From contig NZ_JBPESN010000003.1 of the NCBI RefSeq assembly GCF_051710625.1, forward strand, positions 1 through 64,000: a stretch of 64,000 nucleotides of DNA, in the 5' to 3' direction. The position numbers and the translations under genes are program-made. Below, in pieces: positions 8,560-17,879 of this stretch; positions within the stretch are counted from its first letter, which is position 1; each line of letters opens with the position of its first letter. The notes under the pieces are model-generated. The model had not been told where the DNA came from. It made no database searches and saw only the letters and a list, made by a program, of their open reading frames with translations. The DNA is from JBPESN01 sp051710625 (GTDB lineage Bacteria; Pseudomonadota; Gammaproteobacteria; Enterobacterales; Enterobacteriaceae).

Positions 8560-10542
8560 TTACCGGTTATTATCGACCTGCTTGATATCGTGCTCATATT
8601 CGGATTCAAACAAATACACCTTGTCTTTTTCGGGTGCCGATACCTGGGGTATCAGCAGGCTGTAATCGCTCTCCCTAGGTGCATCAATCACCGGGCGTAA
8701 TTCGTCTTTCGCATCCTGAATTTTGCTTTCGGCCAGTTTAATGCGACGCTTGGCGCGCGCTTCCAGCGCTTTTTCCACTCTGGAGACCGGCACCGGCGAG
8801 GCAGTATTGCCATTCCACAGCGCAGTACAGAAATAGGCACCGTCCATCTGGCGAATAATCACTTCATTAGGATTATGGATATCGTAAGCCACCCACACAC
8901 CGTCTGGCGGTCTACCTCAATCAGCTCCCTGGCAAAATACGCGTTATTCAGTAATTTAACCCAACCGCGCCGGGCCCCGCGTTTTTCTTCTGGCATAAAC
9001 ATCTCGCGCAACTCGCCTGGCGTCAGGTATTTAATATCGTCCCCTTCCTCAGCCAACAGGGCCTTACGGTAGGCGGCCGGCGTCATTGATTTACCGTTGA
9101 CCTTGGGCAGGGCGTGTGCTCGTGGCTGTGGTTATAGCGCTGCACCTCCTCCTCAATGGCGTCTATCAGCTGCCGCCAGCTGGGCAATATTGCCAGCGTT
9201 TTTTGCTGCGTGGCGTTCAGCTCCTTCCCCTGACGCAGGCCATTCGACAGACTCAGCAGTTTTTGCCCCTGCACCCGCGCTCCGTTGGCGTCGGCGCTCA
9301 ATCCGTTATAGGTCTGAAAGCGCAGGGCCAGCCTGCGTGGCAGCACGCCGTTCGGCCGCTCGATAATGCCCCGCGCCTGCGGGTTACCGGGGATACCGGT
9401 AATATGCTCAATACCCAGCCGGGGAAAAATCCCGGTGATCTCCGCATCCAGCATCTTGTTGATCTCGCCGCCGCCGTTATCGGAGTAGGCAAACAGCAGC
9501 TTGCCGTGGTGCTGGATGGCATAACAACCACGCATCCGCTACCGCGATGGCGTTTTCTGCCAGTGACAGGCTTCAGCCCACCAGATAGCGGGTACGCCCG
9601 TCGAGCACCAAAGTCAGCTCCGGGGTAAAGGGCCGCCCGTGTATCGGATGCGCCACTTTCATGTTCAGCGACTTGCCGTCGGCTATCCAGCAGCCATTTA
9701 CCGGCATCTGCGCCCAATCCCGCTGCTGGTACACCTGATACGCCTTGAGCGCCGAGCCGGTGACCCGGCCCTTTGACCCTTCGGTTGGGCGCAACCCGCT
9801 TGACCATGCGATTGACCTTGTCTCGTAGGTCGGCAGGGCCGCCAGCATGGTAGGCTGGTCATGGTATTTACTCTGCCAGTCCGCCTGAAATGCGCGGTAG
9901 GCTTCCAGCACCGTCGGGCAACGGGGTCAGGCATAATGCGGCTAGAACAGGGCGTAGAACCACGTCATATCCTCGGGGCGCTACTTCTTCAGCTTCCCGG
10001 GAGTCAGTATCGCCAGACGCTCCTGGCGCTGCTCAGCGCTGAGATAGAGACTCATCCATTCCTGTAGGCTGCTTTTGCCCACACCCCTTGCCGGGTGCGG
10101 CCCTTTTTGGCGTTAGTCAGCGTGCCGGCGCGCTGCAGGGCTTCGGGCAATGTGCCGGCCTTTGACTCATCGACGCAACGATAAAGGTCACCGCCGCAAT
10201 GCGGGTCATGCCGGCCTGCTGTAACCGAACCACTTCCTGTGCCAGCATCATGCGCGTATCGGCAATCTGCTTCTGCTGATCGTTTAGAGCCTGCACTTTG
10301 CGCTCGAGCAGGGCCGGACATTGACGCATGATCGCCGGCTCATCGCGCGACTTGATGGCGGTACTGCGCTTGACCGACTCATCAACCGGCTGGGCCGGGG
10401 ATTGCGCAATCAGGGATTTATAGTGCCGTTGTTTGATGATCTCGCGGGTTTGTTCCGGCAAATAATCGATGTGGTACTCGAAAGCCTTGGTGCCTGAACG
10501 CTTACGGACTAAATCGGGTGAATTTGCAGTCCTCTTATTCAA
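8560..10542 (-). pseudogene. MuA-like DDE transposase, multiple frameshifts and stops
   Basis: At least five fragments spread over three frames read as one transposase. They comprise an N-terminal end-binding part (10117-10542), a degraded middle with stops around 9940-9995, and the catalytic core in two pieces. The final pieces span 8560-9086. The catalytic triad can still be read: Asp in WIADGKS (9678-9680), Asp in AYSDNGGGE (9479-9481) and Glu in GIIERPN (9359-9361). The fragments are out of frame with one another. MuA would recognise the phage ends and catalyse strand transfer. It ends 11 bases before MuB. Confidence 0.88.
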
Positions 10543-10612
10543 TGATCAGCAAAGTCCCTGCAAGGTGTCAGGCAATCCGGGTAAACCGACTCACTCACCG
10601 TAACAAACATAA

Positions 10613-10849
10613 TTACGACACCTTGCTCATATAACGACTCGGCCAAATGCTGGCCGGATCCACATTGAGCGCATTAGCGATAATGCGTTCACCTTTGGGA
10701 TAGGGACGATACAGCGCGTTTTTTAACGTGCTGGACGCCAGCCCCGAGCCGCGGGAGAGATCTTGCATGGTGATCCCCTTCTTGTGCAGGGAAGCCCCGA
10801 TATCAATCTGGTGCCAGTCACGATGATTCACTTCATTTCTATTTATCAT
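10613..10849 (-). CDS. ner: Ner-like DNA-binding protein (78 aa)
   Basis: This intact small protein has a helix-turn-helix of the Ner/Nlp family: KGITMQDLSRGSGLASSTLK, followed by NALYRPYPKGERIIANALNV and the ending DPASIWPSRY. In Mu, Ner represses both the early and the repressor promoters. It is the first gene of the leftward early operon and is divergent from the repressor gene, exactly as in Mu. It is undamaged while the transposase genes next to it are ruined. Confidence 0.82.
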   Translation of the reverse strand: MINRNEVNHRDWHQIDIGASLHKKGITMQDLSRGSGLASSTLKNALYRPYPKGERIIANALNVDPASIWPSRYMSKVS

Positions 10850-11026
10850 TCGATTACCCTAAAGAGTTAACCATGCGGGTAAGTCATGGGGCTCACCCAT
10901 ACAGCAATGACATCTCAAACTTAAGACAAGTAAAGCAAATAATGAATTTTCTTTTCTGATCGCCTCATATAAGAGATATTTTTTGTATTTTATTAAATAT
11001 AATCAATAAGTTATAGAGAAAAGAAA
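10850..11026. promoter_or_regulatory. Divergent early/repressor control region of the prophage
   Basis: This 177-bp A+T-rich gap between the divergent ner and repressor genes should hold the early promoter, the repressor promoter and their operators, by analogy with Mu. I cannot define operator repeats by eye. The stretch before the repressor start (10975-11020) is almost purely A/T. Confidence 0.5.
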
Positions 11027-11605
11027 ATGAGGAAGAAGAAAACAAGTAATTTTGCTTTTGATATGGATGGAAAAGAAAATTTTGTCGCACGCCTTAAACA
11101 ACTTATGGGCAATAGAAGCGCCAGAGCTGCTGCAACTGAATGGGAGTTATCCTTCTCAACATTGCACAACTATTTAACTAGAGGTACAGAACCATCTTTT
11201 ACAGTGGTGCAGAGCATTGCATATAAAAAACACGTCAGCCTGGGCTGGCTTGCATTTGGTTCATCATGCACTCAAAAAGAAGTGGCCTCAACTAGCGAGA
11301 TTCAGTCGATTAACGAGAAAAGCCTAATAAAAAATCCTTTAGAAGCTACTTGGCATATAATTTATAAGTCGCTGCATAAAAAAGATTTAGAGGTATTAAT
11401 AAGCCTGCTTTTGCAAGAAGGGGCAAAGGGTGTATTGGCGTTATCAGGACGTAAAGATGACTTAGATAGCCTGTTACTCCAACTTCCAAAAGAAGAAAAA
11501 GAACGTCTGATAGCCCTACACGAAGCTAAAAAGGGGGCGGTATCTGAAGAGTGTGCAGTAGAAGATGTGGCAAGCTTAAACTGTAAGAAAAGTGGAGCGG
11601 CCTAA
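11027..11605 (+). CDS. Mu-type phage repressor (192 aa)
   Basis: The protein begins with a lysine-rich segment and a helix-turn-helix like that of Mu c-type repressors (ARLKQLMGNRSARAAATEWE, then LSFSTLHNYLTRGTEPS). A helical, charged C-terminal half follows, with no peptidase motif. It is transcribed divergently from ner. The DNA is clearly more A+T-rich than the rest of the prophage and chromosome, with AAA/TTA-rich codon use. The gene is open and has an AGAGAAA ribosome-binding stretch before the ATG, so immunity may still be expressed. Confidence 0.75.
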   Translation: MRKKKTSNFAFDMDGKENFVARLKQLMGNRSARAAATEWELSFSTLHNYLTRGTEPSFTVVQSIAYKKHVSLGWLAFGSSCTQKEVASTSEIQSINEKSLIKNPLEATWHIIYKSLHKKDLEVLISLLLQEGAKGVLALSGRKDDLDSLLLQLPKEEKERLIALHEAKKGAVSEECAVEDVASLNCKKSGAA

Positions 11606-11888
11606 ATAAAGATTAGGCCATTATCTATCTCATTTCATTATTTTTATGATTTACTAATATTTTTTAACCTAATTTACATATATCTAATGTGATGCCCAAA
11701 AGGCGTTTAAACTACCTTTAAATCTGCTCAAACTACAGTCATTCGAGTCTAAAATTTAGTGCAAAAAAATCATTTTTTGCCCATTTTTTTGCGACGAGTT
11801 TAGAATCTGCAAAATCTCTGTAAGCCGCGCCATTAAAGAGCTTCCTGCTAACCTATCGTTTAACTTAAGAGTCCAGAAATGATTGCCA
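11606..11888. other. Prophage end with candidate transposase-binding repeats
   Basis: No gene is visible. Two related direct repeats, CGAGTCTAAAATTTAGTGCA (from 11744) and CGAGTTTAGAATCTGCAAAA (11795-11814), lie near the element end, where Mu carries its MuA-binding L sites. Between them, 11761-11780 is a near-perfect A/T hairpin (GCAAAAAA with TTTTTTGC). The element end is placed at 11888. Confidence 0.5.
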
Positions 11889-12320
11889 CCCTACATCCTC
11901 GCAGGAAAATTCGACCTCATCGGTATAGTTGCGCGCGTGTTTTACAGAGTGCAGCGCCATCTCGACCACTTGGTCAAAGCTCTTTTTCAGCTTGGATTCC
12001 ACATGCAGTGTCAAGGTGGCCAGGAAAACATGGATACGGAACGCTTCCGCCACGCGCAGCGCCTCGGCCGCGACATCAATATCGCGATCGACGCAGCGCG
12101 CCAGGCCGCAAACCCGGCTGTTTTTGATCTGGCGGGCAATGGTCTGCACCGACTCGAAATCGCCGGGGGAAAAGACCGGAAAACCCACCTCCATGACGTC
12201 AACGTCCATTCTTTCCAGCGCCTGCGCAACCTGCAGTTTCTCTTTTACTCTCAGGCTTGCCTGCAGTGCCTGTTCACCATCACGCAGCGTCGTATCGAAA
12301 ATAATAACTTATTGGCTCAT
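11889..12320 (-). pseudogene. leuA: 2-isopropylmalate synthase, 5' fragment cut by the prophage
   Basis: From ATG 12320 the frame reads M-S-Q-stop-VIIFDTTLRDGEQALQAS and continues in frame as RMDVDVMEVGFPVFSPGDFE, through CGLARCVDRDIDVAAEALRV to YTDEVEFSCEDVG. This is the catalytic domain start of LeuA, including the metal-binding DTTLRDGEQ. Codon 4 is TAA (12309-12311), where enterobacterial LeuA normally has Gln, a single C-to-T change. The gene ends abruptly at codon 144, where prophage sequence begins. LeuA catalyses the first committed step of leucine synthesis. It is inactive twice over. Confidence 0.93.
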
Positions 12321-12360
12321 GGTCGATCTTTATTCTGTTGGTTTCCGCACACGCCGGCAT

Positions 12361-12385
12361 AAAAAACCCGCGCAGTGCGCAGGTT
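12361..12385 (-). terminator. Attenuator terminator of the leu operon
   Basis: The minus-strand hairpin pairs 12377-12385 with 12365-12373 around a 3-nt loop, followed by a run of Ts. It lies between the leuL leader and leuA, the position of the leu attenuator. Confidence 0.8.
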
Positions 12386-12406
12386 TTTATCTGGAGTGAC
12401 CCGAAT

Positions 12407-12490
12407 TCAGTTCTGAATACCGTGCACCAGCCTGCCGCGCATTAATTCTGCGTGTAGTAGTAGGCTTAGTAGACGGATAGACGTGAACAT
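12407..12490 (-). CDS. leuL: leu operon leader peptide (27 aa)
   Basis: This short ORF begins MFTSIRLLSLLLHAELMRGR and ends LVHGIQN. It has five CTA leucine codons in a cluster of six codons (CTA CTA AGC CTA CTA CTA), the rare-codon pattern that senses charged leucyl-tRNA in enterobacterial leuL. It is followed at the right distance by the attenuator hairpin. The leader and attenuator look intact although the leuA gene they would control is destroyed. Confidence 0.88.
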   Translation of the reverse strand: MFTSIRLLSLLLHAELMRGRLVHGIQN

Positions 12491-12841
12491 AAATTCTGTG
12501 CTTTCCATTAATAAATTCGGTTAGTAAGGTTATTGGTACAGCATCTGGCGCGCGCTTTTACGTACCTCTGCTAAAATTGACTCACCGACAAAAATAAGCC
12601 GCCATAAAGAAGGGTCTTATCCAGTGTATTATCTTGCCAGGTTGCGTTGGGGTAGCGTATTAAATATACCCGTTAAGAGTGCAGGGTTTTTTTGCTGTTT
12701 GCCGGCATCATTAACAAGCGCTACCGTAATCGGCCATAAAATATAAGTACACAGTATTCAGGGTGCTTATTTCCCTGTCCCTCACGACAACCGAAAAGAC
12801 GTTCCACTGTCGGCGTAACACTGTAAGCCTGGAGGCAAATC
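12491..12841. promoter_or_regulatory. leuL/ilvI divergent control region; leuO absent
   Basis: In E. coli leuO lies here between leuA and ilvI; no trace of it can be read in either strand. The stretch holds the leu promoter and the ilvIH promoter, which in relatives is Lrp-dependent. A CTGGAGG ribosome-binding site precedes the ilvI ATG. I could not place -35/-10 elements with confidence. Confidence 0.5.
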
Positions 12842-14560
12842 ATGGAGATGTTGTCAGGAGCCGAGATGGTCGTCCGATCATTGATTGATCAGGGCGTTAA
12901 ACAGGTATTCGGTTATCCCGGCGGTGCCGTGCTGGATATTTATGATGCGTTGCACACGGTCGGCGGGATCGATCATGTGCTGGTGCGTCACGAACAGGGC
13001 GCGGTACACATGGCCGACGGCTACGCCCGCGCCACCGGCGAGGTCGGTGTGGTACTGGTGACTTCCGGTCCCGGCGCCACCAATGCGGTCACCGGTATCG
13101 CCACCGCCTATATGGACTCGATTCCCCTGGTGGTGCTGTCCGGCCAGGTAGCCAGCTCACTGATTGGCTACGACGCCTTTCAGGAGTGCGTGATAGGCAT
13201 CTCGCGCCCGGTGGTGAAACACAGCTTTCTGGTGAAAAAAACCGAAGATATCCCGCTGGTGCTGAAGAAAGCGTTCTATCTGGCCGCCAGCGGCTGGCCG
13301 GGGCCGGTGGTAATCGATCTGCCGAAAGACATTTTAAGCGCGGCGCTCAAGCTGCCCTACCTCTATTACCCCGACTCGGTGTCGATGCGCTCGTACAACC
13401 TGACCGTGCAGGGCCACAAAGGGCAAATCCGGCGCGCGCTCACGACGCTGCTCGCCGCCGAGCGGCCGGTGGTCTATACCGGCGGCGGTGCGATTACTTC
13501 CGCCTGCCATCACGCGCCGCGTCAACTGGCCGAACAGCTGAATCTGCCGATAGTAAGCTCGCTAGTGGGGGCTGGGCAGTTTCCCCGGCAGCCATCGGCA
13601 AAGCCTCAGTATGCTGGGGATGCACGGCACCTTCGAGGCGAATATGGCGATGCATCGCACTAACGTGATTTTCGCCGTCGGGGTCCGTTTTGACGATCGC
13701 ACCACCAACAATCTAACGAAATACTGTCCGGATGCCACGGTGCTGCATATCGATATCGATCCGGCGTCGATTTCCAAAACCGTCACCGCCGACGTACCGA
13801 TTGTTGGCGACGCCCGCCATGTCCTTGAACAGATGCTGGAGCTGCTGACGGCGGGAGAAAGCCGTCAGCCGTTCGACGCGCTGCGAGACTGGTGGCGGGA
13901 TATCGAGCAATGGCGCGCCCGCGCCTGCCTTAAATACGACAACAGCAGCGATAAAATCAAACCCCAGGCGGTGATCGAGACGCTGTACCGGCTGACGCAG
14001 GGTAACGCTTACGTGACCTCCGACGCGGGCCAGCATCAAATGTTTGCCGCGCTGTACTATCCGTTCGATGAACCGCGACGCCGGATCAACTCCGGCGGCC
14101 TGGGCACCATGGTCTTTGGCCTACCGGCGGCGCTCGGCGTGAAGATGGCCTTTCCGCAGGAAACCGTGCTGTGCATTACCGGCGACAGTAGTATCCAGAT
14201 GAATATTCAGGAGCTGTCCACCGCACTGCAATACGATTTGCCGGTGGTGGTCAGTTTGAACAACCGCTATCTCGGTATGGTGAAACAGTGGCAGGACATG
14301 ATTTATTTCGATCGCCACTCCCAATTCCTATATGGCGTCCCTGTTGGACTTCGTGAAGTTGGCGGAGGCCTATGGGCATGTCGGTATCGCCATTGAGCGG
14401 CACGATGAGCTGGAATCCAAGCTGGCACAGGCGCTGGCGGTGAAAAACCGCCTGGTGTTCGTGGATGTGATGGTAGATGGCACGGAACACGTTTACCCCA
14501 TGCAAATCCGCGGCGGCGGCATGGATGAAATGTGGTTAAGCAAAACGGAGAGGACCCAAT
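12842..14560 (+). pseudogene. ilvI: Acetolactate synthase III large subunit, two frameshifts, stop lost
   Basis: Three pieces in successive frames reproduce the whole of IlvI, with the ThDP enzyme N-terminus GAEMVVRSLIDQGVKQVFGY and the catalytic Glu in RHEQGAVHMADGYAR. The middle includes VGVRFDDRTTNN, and the C-terminal part ends MDEMWLSKTERT. One extra G in the run 13567-13571 and one extra T near 14325 break the frame. The usual stop before ilvH has become a sense codon. The enzyme condenses pyruvate in valine and leucine synthesis. The indels are clean, so the loss looks recent. Confidence 0.93.
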
Positions 14561-14561
14561 C

Positions 14562-15058
14562 ATGCGCCGTATTTTATCAGTGTTACTGGAAAACGAATCC
14601 GGCGCATTGTCCCGGGTTATCGGGCTGTTTTCCCAGCGTGGCTACAATATCGAAAGTCTGACCGTGGCCCCCACCGACGATCCGTCCCTCTCACGCATGA
14701 TTATTCAGACCGTAGGTGACGAAAGGGTGCTGGGGCAGATTGAAAAGCAACTGCATAAGCTGGTGGACGTGCTGCGCGTCAGCGAACTGGGGCAGGGGGC
14801 GCTAACCACGTTGAACGGGAAATTATGCTGGTGAAAGTGCAGGCCAGCAGTTTCGGTCGCGAAGAGGTGAAACGCTGCGCCGAAATCTTCCGCGGTCAGA
14901 TTGTCGATGTCACGCCGGCTATCTATACCGTACAGCTGGCGGGCACCAGCGAAAAACTGGACGCTTTTCTCGCTACGGTGCGTGAGGTGGCGGAGATAGT
15001 GGAAGTCGCCCGCTCGGGTATCGTCAGCCTGTCGCGCGGCGATAAAGTCATGCGCTGA
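14562..15058 (+). pseudogene. ilvH: Acetolactate synthase III small subunit, frameshifted
   Basis: From ATG 14562 the frame gives MRRILSVLLENESGALSRVI, the N-terminal ACT regulatory domain that binds valine. Around 14800-14810 a small insertion replaces the expected GAHVEREIM and shifts the frame into a stop. The second half (MLVKVQASSFGREEVKRCAE to LSRGDKVMR) is open from 14825. As the two halves correspond to the ACT and C-terminal domains, separate products could be made, but the catalytic partner ilvI is broken too. Confidence 0.9.
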
Positions 15059-15238
15059 ACGCGTCTTTCACACAGGGTTGAAGCCCTGCAGTATCGGCTG
15101 AACGTCCTGCTTTACGCCGGGCGACAGGTTGGCGTCCTGCGGCGAATGATGTGTTGACGCCGGGCTGAAAGCGTGTGCCCGGCGCCTCCCGGACCGGCAT
15201 GACGGGCGGTCAGACCGAATTTAGCGCGTTCTGCCGGA

Positions 15239-16077
15239 ATGGGCGACGGGCGCACCCGCTCCATCGGCCTGGTTATCCCCGATCTGGAAAATACCAGTTA
15301 TACCCGCATCGCCAACTATCTTGAACGCCAGGCGCGTCAGCGCGGCTATCAGCTGTTGATCGCCTGTTCGGAAGACCAGGCGGACAACGAGATGCGCTGC
15401 GTGGAGCATCTACTCCAGCGGCAGGTTGACGCGATTATCGTCTCAACCGCCTTGCCGCCGGAGCATCTGTTCTACCAGCGCTGGGCCAATGACGCGTTCC
15501 CCATCATTGCCCTCGACCATGCGCTGGATCGCGAGCACTTTATCAGCGTTGTCGGCGCGGATGAGGAAGATGCGGAAATGTTGTCCCAGGAGCTGAGCCA
15601 GTTTTGGGGGAGCACGTGCTGTATCTTGGCGCACTGTCGGAGCTGTCAGTGAGCTTTCTGCGCGAACAGGGCTTTCGGCGCGGCTGGGGGCAGGATCGGC
15701 GCAAGCAGGACTTTCTCTATGCCAACAGCTATGAGCGTTCGGCGGCGGCAGGACTTTTCGGCCGCTATCTGGAGAGTAATCCAATGCCGCAGGCGTTGTT
15801 CACCACGTCGTTTTCACTGTTGCAGGGGGTAATGGATGTGACGCTGAAACGCAGCGGCCGGCTGCCCCCCCATCTGGCTATCGCCACCTTTGGCGATAAT
15901 GAACTGCTGGATTTTCTGGAATATTCGGTACTGGCGGTCGCACAGCGCCATCGGGAAGTGGCGGAGCGAGTGCTGGAGCTGGTGCTTACCAGCCTCGACG
16001 AGCCCCACCGGCCCAAGCCGGGTCTGACGCGTATTCGCCGCAGCCTGTTCCGGCGCGGTCAGCTTAGCCGTAATTAA
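15239..16077 (+). pseudogene. cra: Catabolite repressor/activator Cra (FruR), no HTH, frameshifted
   Basis: The readable sequence starts at GRTRSIGLVIPDLENTSYTR, which is the ligand-binding domain. The N-terminal LacI-type helix-turn-helix of about 58 residues cannot be found in the 180 bases upstream. A one-base change in the G run at 15606-15610 splits the remaining domain. The second part (EHVLYLGALSELSVSFLREQ to FRRGQLSRN) is open to the normal end. Cra senses fructose 1-phosphate/fructose 1,6-bisphosphate and controls central carbon flow. No DNA-binding protein can be made. Confidence 0.9.
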
Positions 16078-16574
16078 CCCTGCGCCGCCGGGCCGTGAGC
16101 CCGGGTTACTGCCGGGACGGCGCTGAGGCGACCGGTAGCGGCCCGGTCACCCGGAAATAACCGGCGGCAGTAATCCAGGAAGTAGCCGTACACCACACTG
16201 AGCACCATAGAAGCCACCGCATTGCTGACCACCGCCGTGAGCAACTGCCTCCACTCCACACCCAGCGCAAGAAGAATCGCCGCATAGACCGGTGATTGAA
16301 AACTGACATACGCCAACAAATCCACCAGATTCCGGGTCCAAAATTGTTTGGGCCGGTGACGCCACGCCAGACGCACTACCGCGTCGCGATACTGCCCAAA
16401 CGGCCAGGCGATAATCACATTAACCGGGATCGCCAGCACACGCGACGACAGTGATTGCTGCAGACTCATACCGGACAACAGGATTTTAATTGCCATCCCA
16501 GTAAAGAAACAATACACCCCCCGCGCGAAGGTATCCGCCGTGGCACTGCGCAGACGCGATGTAACAGCAGACAT
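16074..16574 (-). CDS. alaE: L-alanine exporter AlaE (166 aa)
   Basis: The protein contains the AlaE core: ATADTFARGVYCFFTGMAIK, LSGMSLQQSLSSRVLAIPVN, YVSFQSPVYAAILLALG and VYGYFLDYCRRLF, with four predicted membrane segments. E. coli AlaE has 149 residues. The start at 16574 (MSAVTSRLRSATADTF) is chosen over upstream starts because homology begins there. It exports excess L-alanine through the inner membrane. In E. coli the gene is not beside cra, so its place here is a rearrangement. It converges with the cra remnant, overlapping it by four bases. Confidence 0.85.
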   Translation of the reverse strand: MSAVTSRLRSATADTFARGVYCFFTGMAIKILLSGMSLQQSLSSRVLAIPVNVIIAWPFGQYRDAVVRLAWRHRPKQFWTRNLVDLLAYVSFQSPVYAAILLALGVEWRQLLTAVVSNAVASMVLSVVYGYFLDYCRRLFPGDRAATGRLSAVPAVTRAHGPAAQG

Positions 16575-17326
16575 GGGGTGACAGCTCCAGCGCAAAAAAA
16601 GAGAAGTAAACCGGCCAAAGATGCAGGGGACAAAGTGATTTGCAAGGCTTAATTTATGTAGTGTAGAGTACATCACTGCCTATACTAAGTTAACTAGTTA
16701 ATAATTTTATTTAAAGGGTTAATCTCGTGATTTGTACCGATAAAATATCCGGGGCCGCCGTTTAGGCGATTTCTCTCCGTCGGATAATGAAAGATAATGA
16801 GAATCAGATGGTTGAACTCAATGATTTTCAGGGGCGATCCTGATGGGTTTTAACTACCGCAGCGGTGAGAAAAAAGAATTGCGCCATTTTTAGGATTAGT
16901 CTGGCGATAAAATAAAGCGGAGGGATACCAATAAACATCTGATTATAAAATCAACAAAGATTTAGGGCATATAAAACTAGAGGTGTATTTTAGGCCGTCG
17001 AACAGAACGCTTTCACCGGATCAATAAAGGCGTTAAAATATCTGCGCAGTATGAAAAAAGAGGAATGGTAAACCCTTCTGTTACTCCCCCCCCTTACTTC
17101 ATCCGCCCTCGTGTCGCCTCGCGTTGTCCCGCAGCCATGAAGTCCGTCAGGCCGGTTTTTTGGCCGGCGGTGGTTTTGCAGGCGCGAATATTTATATTTT
17201 TAATCCAAACAGAATGACGATGAATAGAGTGATGTTATTTTTAGTTTTTTTTCGTGATGTATTACGCATTCTCCTCTAGAAGGGTAATTACCGACGTAAA
17301 TAATCCCTTCTGAGTCATTTAGTCGC
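16575..17326. other. 752-bp gene-free stretch between alaE and the mra promoter
   Basis: No ORF with convincing homology or codon use is seen on either strand. The left part is A+T-rich and should hold the leftward alaE promoter. A GGCCGG/TTTTTT/GGCCGG element at about 17151-17168 is an inverted-repeat curiosity with no clear function. The stretch may contain degraded gene sequence beyond recognition. Confidence 0.5.
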
Positions 17327-17356
17327 TTGACAATGTTTTGACACCATTCGTACACT
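17327..17356 (+). promoter_or_regulatory. Candidate Pmra promoter of the dcw cluster
   Basis: TTGACA at 17327-17332 and TACACT at 17351-17356 are separated by 18 bases. They lie about 60 bases before the mraZ ATG, with the MraZ boxes immediately downstream. This is the arrangement of the main dcw promoter in E. coli. Confidence 0.78.
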
Positions 17357-17364
17357 CTTTTGCG

Positions 17365-17389
17365 TGGGAATTTGTGGGGTAAAGTGGTG
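17365..17389 (+). promoter_or_regulatory. Three MraZ-binding boxes
   Basis: TGGGA (17365), TGGGG (17375) and TGGTG (17385) are spaced exactly 10 bp apart, the TGGGN-N5 repeat pattern bound by MraZ. They lie between Pmra and mraZ, so autorepression of the cluster is likely retained. The third box deviates in its fourth base. Confidence 0.8.
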
Positions 17390-17418
17390 ATCAAGGTTTT
17401 TAAGGGGTAAATAGACGC

Positions 17419-17877
17419 ATGTTTCGTGGCGCAACCTTGGTTAACCTTGACAGCAAAGGCCGGCTCGCCGTGCCTACCCGTCACCGGGAAAAGCTGAATG
17501 AGGAATCGGCAGGTTTAATGGTGTGTACCATTGACCTCCATCAGCCATGTCTGCTGCTTTACCCCTTGCCGGCCTGGGAAATCATCGAACAAAAGCTGTC
17601 GCGATTGTCAAGCATGAACCCCGCGGAACGCCGGGTACAGCGTTTGTTGCTGGGACATGCGAGCGAGTGCCAGATGGATGGCGCAGGCAGAATACTGCTG
17701 GCGCCGACGCTCAGGCAGCACGCCGGGCTGTCAAAAGAAGTGATGCTGGTTGGGCAATTCAATAAGTTCGAGTTGTGGGACGAACAGACCTGGTATCAAC
17801 AAGTCAAGGATGACATCGACGCTGAGCTGTCGGCGGAGCTAGCGCTTAGCGACCGGCTGCAAGACTTATCGCTATAG
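17419..17877 (+). CDS. mraZ: Transcriptional regulator MraZ (152 aa)
   Basis: This AbrB-like protein is built from two MraZ repeats. The first starts MFRGATLVNLDSKGRLAVPT; the second is ECQMDGAGRILLAPTLRQHA. Both hold the D-x-K/A-GR loop used for DNA contact. The length equals that of E. coli MraZ. It is the first gene of the dcw cluster, two bases before rsmH, and probably represses its own promoter through the boxes upstream. No defect is seen. Confidence 0.96.
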   Translation: MFRGATLVNLDSKGRLAVPTRHREKLNEESAGLMVCTIDLHQPCLLLYPLPAWEIIEQKLSRLSSMNPAERRVQRLLLGHASECQMDGAGRILLAPTLRQHAGLSKEVMLVGQFNKFELWDEQTWYQQVKDDIDAELSAELALSDRLQDLSL

Positions 17878-17879
17878 CC

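Larger units (their letters stand above)
1..11888 (-). mobile_element. Degenerate Mu-like prophage, early end at right, inserted in leuA
   Basis: The gene order on the minus strand from 11888 leftwards matches phage Mu: divergent repressor, Ner, transposase A, transposition protein B, small early genes, GemA, Mor, lysis genes, gp25/gp26/gp27-like genes, terminase and portal. The structural half lies beyond the left window edge. The right boundary is placed at the CA at 11887-11888, because the next bases read as leuA codons and Mu-type elements end in TG/CA; the exact base is inferred. Almost every large gene has frameshifts or stops, so the element should be unable to transpose or build particles. 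Confidence 0.88.

Noticed and set aside
8560..10542. Several separate small genes in the MuA region
   Set aside because: The pieces follow the order of one MuA protein in alternating frames, with the DDE residues in order. They are fragments of one pseudogene.
12491..12841. Remnant of leuO
   Set aside because: No stretch of either strand gives LeuO-like protein sequence, so the gene appears to be deleted, not just frameshifted.
17200..17484. A 94-residue minus-strand ORF overlapping the mraZ start
   Set aside because: It covers the mra promoter, the MraZ boxes and the mraZ start, and has no recognisable protein features. It is a shadow ORF.
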